This document shows positions 6,620 through 14,300 of a DNA stretch of 15,120 nt, in pieces (positions within the stretch are counted from its first letter, which is position 1; each line of letters starts with the position of its first letter). The position numbers and the translations under genes are program-made. The notes beneath the pieces are model-generated. The model did no database searches and had not been told where the DNA came from. It saw nothing but the letters and a program-made list of their open reading frames with translations. Origin of the DNA: Candidatus Omnitrophota bacterium (GTDB taxonomy: Bacteria; Omnitrophota; Gorgyraeia; Zapsychrales; Zapsychraceae); contig JAGYNW010000024.1 in the NCBI GenBank assembly GCA_018399915.1, positions 1 to 15,120 of the forward strand, written 5' to 3'.

Positions 6620-9124
6620 ATGAATTATTCTACCGAAGAAATTTTACGGATTGAACAAAAGTGGCAGAAACACTGGGAAGACCAGAAGGTGTTCCGGGCC
6701 CGGGTCGATCCGGAAAAAGAAAAATATTATTGCCTGGAGATGTTCCCGTATCCCTCGGGCAAGATCCACATGGGCCATGTGCGCAATTATACCATCGCCG
6801 ATGTCCTGGCCCGCTACAAGCTGATGCGCGGGTTCAATGTGATCCACCCCATGGGGTATGATGCCTTTGGCCAGCCCGCGGAGAACGCGGCCATTAAACG
6901 GAACGTGGATCCCGGCGAGTGGACCTATGGCTGCATTGATCAGATGCGGACTGAGTTGAAACGCATGGGGTTTTCCTATGACTGGGACCGGGAGCTGGCC
7001 ACCTGTGATGAGGAGTACTACAAGTGGAACCAATGGATCTTTTTAAAGATGCATGAAAAAGGCCTGGCCTATAAAAAGGCCTCTGCGGTAAATTGGTGTC
7101 CGAGCTGTGAAACAACCTTGGCCAATGAAGAGGTGATTAATGAGCAATGCTGGCGCTGCAAGACCGAGGTGGTCCAAAAGGACTTGGATCAGTGGTATTT
7201 GAAGATCACGGAATATTGTCAAGCACTGCTTGAGGACCTGGACACGCTTTCCAACTGGCCGGCCCGTGTGGTCACCATGCAAAAGAACTGGATCGGCAAG
7301 AGTTACGGTGTGGATATGCGGTTTTCCGTCAAAGGTTTTGACGAGGAGATCATTGTCTTTACGACCAGGCCGGACACGATCTTTGGCGCGACCTATGTGG
7401 TCTTGGCGCCGGAGCACCCGCTGGTCTCCCGGCTTGTGAGCGGGACGCCCCAGGAAGCCGGGGTAAAGGAATTCATTGCCCGGGTTTCCAATGTGAGCAA
7501 GACCCTGCGTGTTTCCGGGGAAAAGGAAAAGCAGGGTATGTTTTTGGGCTGTCACGCCATCAATCCCGTGAATGGGGAAGAGGTGCCGATCTGGATTGCG
7601 GATTATGTTCTGATGGATTACGGGACCGGCGCCATCATGGCGGTTCCCACCCACGATCAAAGGGATTTTCTGTTTGCCAAAGAGCATGATCTGCCGATGC
7701 GAATCGTGATCCAGGATCCCCAGCATCCGCAGCAGACGGTCGCACAAATGCAGGAAGCCTACGTGGCACAAGGGCAGCTGGTCAATTCCGGCCCGTTTGA
7801 CGGCATCAACAACCAGGAGGCGATCCAAAAGATCGGACAGTGGATGCAGGAACAAGGCACCGGCACCATCAGCGTGCATTGGCGCCTGCGCGATTGGCTT
7901 ATCTCACGCCAAAGGTATTGGGGCACACCGATTCCCTTTATTTATTGTGATGCCTGCGGAACGGTTCCTGTGCCTGAGGACCAATTGCCGGTCAAGCTTC
8001 CCAGCAATATCAAGATCACCGGAGAAGGCGGCAGCCCGCTGAATCATTGCCCGGAGTTCTTGAACGTCGCGTGCCCTTCTTGCGGAAAACCGGCGAAACG
8101 CGAAACCGATACCATGGCGACCTTCTTTGATTCTTCCTGGTACTTTCTCAGATATTGTTCGGCCCGTGAAGACGCGCGGATCTTTAATCCCGAAGAGGTC
8201 GCTTATTGGATGAGAGTGGACCAGTACATCGGCGGGATTGAACACGCTATTCTGCATCTTTTGTATTCCCGCTTCTTCACGAAATTTTTCAAAACTCTGG
8301 GTTTGCTGGATTTTGACGAGCCTTTTGACAAATTGCTGACCCAGGGCATGGTTTTAAAAGATGGTGAGGTCATGTCCAAATCCAGGGGCAATACCGTTGA
8401 CCCGGATGATGTGATCGCCCGTTACGGCGCCGATTCCCTGCGCCTGTGCATCCTGTTCGCCGCCCCGCCCGAGGATCAGCTGGAGTGGAACGACGGGGCT
8501 GTGGACGGGTCCTGGAAATTCCTGAACCGTGTCTGGACTTTGGTGCACACGCGTTATATTTTTGTCGAAGATGAGCATGTCAATGCCGAGGATCTGGGCC
8601 CGGAAAGCGTGGCCATGGAACGCATCCGCAATTTTACGATCAAAAAGGTCACAGAGGATATTGAATCCTGTAAATTCAACACCGCCATCAGCAGTTTGAT
8701 GATCCTGCTGAACCATATCGATAAATACGGTGTGGATGCCGATGATGCCGACCGCCAGGTCATCCTTAACCGTTCGATCCGCGCCATGGTTTTGCTCTTG
8801 GCCCCGTTTGTCCCGCATATGTGCGAAGAGCTCTGGAAGGTGATGGAGGGCAGACAGGAATTGCCTCTTGAGCGGCAGGCCCTCAGCATTGCCCGGCTTA
8901 CCTGGCCGCGTTATGATGAGCGCGCCTTAAAACAGGACACGGTTCTGGTGGTCGCCCAGGTCAATGGCAAATTGCGGGCGAAATTTGATATGGATGCCGA
9001 TAGCCCCGAGGATAAAGTAAAGGAGATCGTCTTGCAAGATCCCAAGATCCAGCAATATGTTGCCGGCAAAGAGATCCGGAAATTTATCTACATCAAGAAT
9101 AAATTAGTGAATATTGTTGTGTGA
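6620..9124 (+). CDS. leuS: leucyl-tRNA synthetase
   Basis: This class I synthetase charges tRNA-Leu with leucine, with ATP, in the cytoplasm. The 834-residue length suits the bacterial enzyme. The HIGH-type motif is HMGH (50-53) in PYPSGKIHMGH. The KMSKS-type loop is VMSKS (584-588), with V in the first place. The CP1 editing domain (about 225-420) has TTRPDTIFGATY and GTGAIMAVPTHDQRD with its editing aspartate. Two cysteine sets look like zinc sites: C160/C163/C177/C180, and C443/C446 with C485/C488. The C-terminus has the tRNA-binding VAQVNGKLRAK region. An AAGGA ribosome site lies seven bases before ATG 6620. A strong hairpin begins on the last base of the stop codon. It is an ordinary intact housekeeping gene. 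Confidence 0.98.
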   Translation: MNYSTEEILRIEQKWQKHWEDQKVFRARVDPEKEKYYCLEMFPYPSGKIHMGHVRNYTIADVLARYKLMRGFNVIHPMGYDAFGQPAENAAIKRNVDPGEWTYGCIDQMRTELKRMGFSYDWDRELATCDEEYYKWNQWIFLKMHEKGLAYKKASAVNWCPSCETTLANEEVINEQCWRCKTEVVQKDLDQWYLKITEYCQALLEDLDTLSNWPARVVTMQKNWIGKSYGVDMRFSVKGFDEEIIVFTTRPDTIFGATYVVLAPEHPLVSRLVSGTPQEAGVKEFIARVSNVSKTLRVSGEKEKQGMFLGCHAINPVNGEEVPIWIADYVLMDYGTGAIMAVPTHDQRDFLFAKEHDLPMRIVIQDPQHPQQTVAQMQEAYVAQGQLVNSGPFDGINNQEAIQKIGQWMQEQGTGTISVHWRLRDWLISRQRYWGTPIPFIYCDACGTVPVPEDQLPVKLPSNIKITGEGGSPLNHCPEFLNVACPSCGKPAKRETDTMATFFDSSWYFLRYCSAREDARIFNPEEVAYWMRVDQYIGGIEHAILHLLYSRFFTKFFKTLGLLDFDEPFDKLLTQGMVLKDGEVMSKSRGNTVDPDDVIARYGADSLRLCILFAAPPEDQLEWNDGAVDGSWKFLNRVWTLVHTRYIFVEDEHVNAEDLGPESVAMERIRNFTIKKVTEDIESCKFNTAISSLMILLNHIDKYGVDADDADRQVILNRSIRAMVLLLAPFVPHMCEELWKVMEGRQELPLERQALSIARLTWPRYDERALKQDTVLVVAQVNGKLRAKFDMDADSPEDKVKEIVLQDPKIQQYVAGKEIRKFIYIKNKLVNIVV

Positions 9125-9167
9125 TCCCGGCGCCGCGGCCCTCGCCTGAGGGCTGCAGTGCCGGGAT
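9124..9167 (+). other. strong G+C-rich hairpin immediately after leuS
   Basis: ATCCCGGC (9124-9131) pairs perfectly with GCCGGGAT (9160-9167). Inside, GCGGCCCTC (9135-9143) pairs with GAGGGCTGC (9148-9156) with one G-U wobble, around a GCCT loop (9144-9147). Only a GCC/AGT internal loop separates the two stems. No T-tract follows, so it is not a classic terminator. It may protect the leuS 3' end, pause polymerase, or be a copy of a dispersed palindrome. The rest of the gap to comEA (9168-9246) is C-rich and shows no other feature I can name. Confidence 0.75.
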
Positions 9168-9246
9168 GTAACGGTCTACGGTGCCGCCTTTTCCCCCGCC
9201 GTCTCCCCGGACCGAAACAGACTCCCCCCAAAAAGACAAGGACAAA

Positions 9247-9261
9247 CCTTTCATAAAGGAG
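9247..9261 (+). promoter_or_regulatory. comEA ribosome binding site inside a small hairpin
   Basis: The ribosome site AAAGGAG (9255-9261) is five bases from ATG 9267. Its first five bases pair exactly with CCTTT (9247-9251) across a three-base loop. The stem could partly hide the site. Five pairs with three A/T-rich ones is marginally stable, so a regulatory role is speculative; the ribosome site itself is clear. Confidence 0.5.
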
Positions 9262-9266
9262 CGGCT

Positions 9267-9608
9267 ATGTTTTCTTTTACCCGACAGGAAAGGATGGTGG
9301 TCTTGTGTTTGATGGCCATTATCGCGACCGGGGCCTGTATTGACCTGGTGTTTAAGAAATACCCTGAACTCGAAAACATCGTCAATCTGATCGAAGGCGA
9401 CAGATTGTACACCAAGCTGGATCTCAATAAAGCTACCCGGCAGGAGCTTGTGGCAATCCCTTATATCGGCGAATATACCGCGCAAAAGATTCTGGATTAC
9501 CGCCGGCGGCATGGAAAATTCACCCGCCTTCAGCAGCTTAAACAGGTCAAAGGAATCCGGGAAAAAAATTATCAGAAATTTATCCGCTATTTGATGGTTG
9601 AGGAGTGA
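9267..9608 (+). CDS. comEA: ComEA-like helix-hairpin-helix DNA-binding protein
   Basis: This 113-residue protein has one N-terminal membrane helix (about 9-28) that anchors it with the C-terminal domain outside. The domain (about 50-110) is two helix-hairpin-helix units: LDLNKATRQELVAIPYIGEYTAQKIL and the second half with LKQVKGIREKNYQKF. The DLNKAT-x-x-EL and IPYIGEYTA elements are the ComEA signature. ComEA proteins bind double-stranded DNA in the periplasm and hand it to the ComEC channel. The SLBB domain between anchor and helix-hairpin-helix of Bacillus ComEA is absent, as in many Gram-negative forms. A strong ribosome site lies five bases upstream. The stop overlaps a possible GTG start of comEC, indicating an operon. 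Confidence 0.88.
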   Translation: MFSFTRQERMVVLCLMAIIATGACIDLVFKKYPELENIVNLIEGDRLYTKLDLNKATRQELVAIPYIGEYTAQKILDYRRRHGKFTRLQQLKQVKGIREKNYQKFIRYLMVEE

Positions 9609-9619
9609 GAAGGGATCGC

Positions 9620-11236
9620 ATGCGGCTGTTTGTAAAGCGAAAAATCGTTTGGGTGTTCTCCTGTCTTCGGTGTATCCGGCAGCGTTTAGAAAAGACACCT
9701 TTAGTGCGAAGGCCTTTTGTCACCGTGGCCTGTGTTTTTGCCGCGGGCATCTACGCTTGCGCGCATATTTCTGTTTCTCTGATCTTGTCCGGGTTTGCCC
9801 TTTTCCTGTTTTTATTGTGCGCGGCTGTCTTTATTCGCCGGGAGATCGTATCACGGATATTTCTGGTGTTGGTCATTTTTTTAACGGGCGCGCTGCACAT
9901 GAAGAGCCGCACAACGGTATCCGCCCGGGATGTCTCGCATGTATTCCGATATTATGCCAACAGACAGGTGGAGATGATGGGCCGCGTTATATCGGATGTC
10001 GGGGAGAAATCGTTCCGGACAACGATCAAGACGTCTTTTCAGTGCCGGATCCGGGCCTTAAGGGCGCCTTGGGGCTGGCAGGAGACGCGCGGGAAAGTTT
10101 TGGTAAATATTTTTCGCAAAACACCTGTCCGTTGCGGAGATTTTGTCATATTGCAAGGGCGGTTGCATTTCCCTTTTTCCGGGGATCCCGCGGAAAAATT
10201 TTCCTACCGGGATTTTTTGGCCCGGAAAAATATTCATCACATCCTGAGCGTGAAGAAAACCGGTAAGGTTCGGATCAAACAAGCCTGGCGCGGCAGGTAT
10301 TTGCTCGGATTGATCATGCGGGTGCGCAAGGACCTGCAAAGGGTCTTCCATCGTTATTTAACCGAGGATGAGGCGTTCATCCTTCAGGCGGTCATCCTTG
10401 GGGTAAGGCAAAATGTCCCGAAAAACATTAAACTTTTATTTGAGCGGACCGGCGTTGCCCATCTCTTAGCCATTTCCGCTTTGCATTTAGGCATTGTTTC
10501 TTTTCTGGTGTTTCTCCTGATCAAAGTGCTGCCCCTGCCCCGCAGGCTTCAGTATGGGATCTGCATTGTCTTTTTGCTTTTTTATGCGGTCTTGACGGGC
10601 GCCCGGCCTTCGGTGGTAAGGGCTACGATCATGGCGATCGTGGTTTTGTTAAGTCTGATTCTGGAAAAGGAGAGCGATCTCCTTAATACCCTGGGGCTGG
10701 CGGGATTTATCCTGTTATGGCTGAATCCCCAGTCTCTTTTTGATATCGGATTTCAGTTATCATTTTTGAGTGTTCTTTCAATCCTCTTAGTTTTCCCGCG
10801 ATTGAAGGGCCTTTGGGAGAAACAAGACCCTAAGCCGCGCGCAGGGTTTACCGGGTATCTGATCCAGTCGTTTTTTGTCTCGCTGTCGGCTTACACGGGG
10901 GTGGCGGGTCTGGTTATGTATTATTTTCAGATCCTGACCCCGGTCGCCATTCTCATCAATATTGTGATCATCCCGCTGTTTTCCTTGCTGGTCATGTTGG
11001 GGTTCGGTATGTTGTTGGTCCATTTTTGTCTGCCGCAGATCGCGTTTTTCTTTGCCCTGTGTATTAAGGTCTTGTTAAATGTCATTGTGGGCATCACTTT
11101 CTTGTGTGCCAAGATCCCGGGTGCGTATTATCGTGTCGAGAATTTTTCCCTTCAGGCGGTTAGCCTTTATTACGGGGTGTGCGGTTTGCTCTATGTCATG
11201 CTTGTGCGCCTTAACAAAAAGGGTTTTGACAGGTAA
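9620..11236 (+). CDS. comEC: ComEC/Rec2-type competence DNA channel lacking the C-terminal MBL domain
   Basis: ComEC forms the inner-membrane channel that takes up single-stranded DNA in transformation. The 538-residue product starts with membrane helices, then a soluble DUF4131-like OB domain (about 95-220), then the polytopic competence domain. That domain carries VAHLLAISALH (279-289), RPSVVRA (329-335) and DIGFQLSFLS (375-384), all family landmarks. The frame ends shortly after the last helices, so the metallo-beta-lactamase domain thought to degrade the non-transported strand in longer homologues is missing. I prefer ATG 9620, preceded by GAGAAGGG at a five-base gap. A GTG at 9605 overlapping the comEA stop would add five residues but has its purine run too close. 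It follows comEA directly, so the two are co-expressed. Confidence 0.9.
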   Translation: MRLFVKRKIVWVFSCLRCIRQRLEKTPLVRRPFVTVACVFAAGIYACAHISVSLILSGFALFLFLLCAAVFIRREIVSRIFLVLVIFLTGALHMKSRTTVSARDVSHVFRYYANRQVEMMGRVISDVGEKSFRTTIKTSFQCRIRALRAPWGWQETRGKVLVNIFRKTPVRCGDFVILQGRLHFPFSGDPAEKFSYRDFLARKNIHHILSVKKTGKVRIKQAWRGRYLLGLIMRVRKDLQRVFHRYLTEDEAFILQAVILGVRQNVPKNIKLLFERTGVAHLLAISALHLGIVSFLVFLLIKVLPLPRRLQYGICIVFLLFYAVLTGARPSVVRATIMAIVVLLSLILEKESDLLNTLGLAGFILLWLNPQSLFDIGFQLSFLSVLSILLVFPRLKGLWEKQDPKPRAGFTGYLIQSFFVSLSAYTGVAGLVMYYFQILTPVAILINIVIIPLFSLLVMLGFGMLLVHFCLPQIAFFFALCIKVLLNVIVGITFLCAKIPGAYYRVENFSLQAVSLYYGVCGLLYVMLVRLNKKGFDR

Positions 11237-11283
11237 GCGCGATGGCAGAGAGGCGCGATAATTTTTGTTTTAAAGTCTGGTTA

Positions 11284-11340
11284 TTGATCCCAAATTGTTT
11301 TATATTTGTATTAATAAAAATAATACTAATAATTATTTAA
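11284..11340 (+). promoter_or_regulatory. A/T-rich probable promoter region before the large secreted protein gene
   Basis: This stretch is strikingly A/T-rich beside its coding flanks. It holds a TTGATC (11284-11289) that could serve as -35, and TATTAA (11309-11314) or TAATAC (11321-11326) as -10; none of the spacings is ideal. A ribosome site, AGAGGTG (11342-11348), stands 11 bases before ATG 11360. The gap after comEC shows no clear terminator, so read-through from comEC is possible. Confidence 0.4.
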
Positions 11341-11359
11341 TAGAGGTGTAAAACAAACC

Positions 11360-14300
11360 ATGGCCCGCGCAACAAGCGTTTTCCATAAGACAAAAATCAT
11401 TTTTTTCACCGGGATTTTCTTCATTAGCGGGATCACCCCGGCTGCGCGTGCGCAGACAAACCCTGACAGGGAAAAGGCGGGCCGTGTTTCTGTGATTGAC
11501 AGCCTGCCGGAAGTCGGCCAGATGGTAAGCCTGAGCGGATCCTTTCAGCCTTCTCTTATGCAGGGGATAAAGGTTTTTCCTGACAATCCCTTGCAATTTG
11601 ATTTTATCATTAATCTGGGTGAATCTTCTTTAAACCGGCAGCAGATCCAGGAAAGGTCCGATCAATTGATCCGCTATTTCCTGGCATCATTGACCATCCC
11701 GGAACAAGACATGTGGGTCAATTTGTCTCCGTATGAAGATGATCGTATTATCCCCGAGGCCTTTGGCCAGACACAAATGGGCAGGGACCTGCTTCTGCAA
11801 GATTATCTGTTGAAACAGATAAGCGCTTCTTTAATGTATCCTGAAGGCGAGTTAGGCAGTGCCTTCTGGGAAAGCGTTTATGATAAAGCCTACGCGCAAT
11901 ACGGCAAGGTGGAATTACCGGTAGATAGCTTTCATAAAGTCTGGGTTACGCCGGAAAGTGCGACGGTGTTTGAACAGGGCCAGGCTGCCTTTATCGTGGA
12001 TAGCCGGCTTAAGGTCATGCTGGAAAGGGATTATCTGGCCCTGAAGCACGATCACGCGCTTGGGCAAGAGGGTAAAAATGCTGAAACTGAGATGGCAACG
12101 CAAATTCTCAAAGAGATCATTATCCCGGAGTTGCAATATGAGATCAATAACGGGAAAAATTTCGCGCTTTTGCGCCAGATCTATCATTGCATGATCCTGG
12201 CCACGTGGTTTAAAAGAAATCTGGAGCAGAATATTTTACGGCAAGTCTATGTCGGAAAAAATAAGATCGCGGGCGTAGATGTGCCGGATAAGTCAGTCAA
12301 AGAAAAGATCTATCAGCAATATTTAAAGAGTTATCAAAAGGGTGTATATAACTACATTAAAGAAGAATATGAGCCGCATCTGCAACAGATCATCCCCCGG
12401 AAATATTTTTCCGGCGGCATGGAGATGATCTTTGATGTGGATAACGCTATGACCATAACCTCTGATCCCGAGACTCTGTCTCGGTTTTCGCGCGAACCCT
12501 TTTTCATCGCCTCTGCCAATATTGTTCCGGAATCAGATGATTTTGCTATGACCGTCAATGATTCGGGGCAGGCGTCTGCGACCGGGATTCCTGTGGCGGA
12601 GGCCAAGGGTTTCGCCCGCAGGCTCAGTGAAATTTATACCTTCTCGAAGGAACCGTTGGTTATCCGCTATGCCTTGCAGGCCGTGGGAGATATGAGCATT
12701 GATGTGGCCAAGGAATTCCAAGATTTTCCGGATATCAAAGAGTGGATCTTTGCGATGCGCGAAGCATTTCCGCAGTTTATTCCTTTCGGGGACCGTTTTG
12801 CGGTTTCGCCGCAGGAAAGACCGGTTGATGTGCTTTTTACCAAAGACGGGGACGCGATCATTGTCGCGGGCCAAGGCCAGACGGGTAAGGGGTCTTTGGT
12901 CAAGGCCCTGAATGATCTGGGGTGGAAAGATTCCCTTAAGGTGGGCGCCGAAGACCATACCATTTTATTTTACACGGGCGGCCATGCTTTTGCGGCGACA
13001 TTTTCAGACCTGCAGAATGATGTCCGCTTGGAAAGCAGCCGTTTGAGTGATGAGGAATCTTTGTTGAAAGCCAAATTTCAGGCCAGGGCCTTTGACAGCA
13101 GGGATTTTGTTGATGTTTCCTGGACATATCAAGTGGGACGCGTCCATTGTCTGATCAATATGGAAAAGCATGTTCCCCCCGTACCTGTCTTACAGCAGGA
13201 AGTGGTTAATGTTTTACCTGAGAATATGATTGAAGACACATCGGCTTTGCCGGAGACTGTGTCGGCCATAATCCCGGGGCCTTCCATGCGCTTTCAGGAG
13301 CCTTTAAAAGTTGTAACGATCTCGCACAATGTCTCGAACGCGGAGAAATTTGTGACCATGGCTAAACGCGTCTATGAAACTGTCACGAAAAACGATCTGG
13401 TCAATGATGAGTCGGACCTGACTCAAAAGGATTATTTTGATCTTAAGCCGGCGGCCGGGGCCCCTTCTTCGCAAAATCGCGTCCGGCAAGAAAATCAAAC
13501 GGAGAGAAAAAAGGTTTTTACCAATGCCAGTATCTTTGGCCCCACCCGGGTAGTCCAGGAAGATGAGCACGTGCAGGTGCAGATTTCATTGAAGGCGGAT
13601 ATCCCACATGCCGCGGGAAAATTCATGGCGGTTATGGATGGCCATGGCGGTAAACGCACGGCTTTATTGGTAAAAGAGCGCATTGTCAGTTATTTCAAGA
13701 ACGCCATGCTTCGCACTAACGGAGATGTAGAGGCTGCCTTGCGTTTTTTAATTCAGGAATTGCATAATGTTACCAAGAACGAAAAGTCAGGGACCACCTT
13801 GTCCGCGGTCTATCTTCCGGATGATGCTGATAAGGCTTATATCGCGGTTATCGGAGACTCGCCGGTCATTGTCCGGGAAAAAGGCGGACGCGTTAATTAT
13901 AGTCCGCCCCATAATGTCTTATTGTCCGCGGAAGAGCGGAGGGAGGCCGCGATGCGCGGGGCGTTTTATCAAGACGGGTATTTGATCAAAGAGAATGAGA
14001 CCGGGGATTTCGGCGCTTTGCAGTTAACGCGTTCTTTAGGCGATTCTTTTTTTTCACAAGAATTGAATCGTGAGGCTGATATTTATAGTGTTGACCTTGA
14101 TCAGAAGAGTTTTATCCTGGTCGCGTCAGATGGCGTTTTTTCACAGGATTACGCTAAATTGGAACAAGAAAAAAACTTTATCGTGAAATTATTGGCAGAG
14201 GGAGCCAATGCGAAATCTATTCTGGATCATGCGGTCCGTAAGGACACCCGGGATAATATCACGGCATTGGTCATGTCCTCTAATGACGCGCGTTCCAGCC

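Noticed and set aside
7043..7879. Long - strand open frame (278 codons) opposite leuS
   Set aside because: It lies wholly inside leuS, whose motifs cover this region; the antisense product is low in plausible motifs and has no promoter or ribosome site.
9093..9698. - strand frame (201 codons) covering comEA and the gap before it
   Set aside because: It crosses the G+C-rich hairpin and lies opposite the clear ComEA domain, so it is an artefact.
9598..10266. + strand frame (222 codons) overlapping the start of comEC in another frame
   Set aside because: comEC has matching domains in its own frame; this one has scattered cysteines and no motif.
11237..11263. Terminator after comEC
   Set aside because: The GCGCGAT bases occur twice as a direct repeat, not an inverted one, and no stem precedes the short T run.
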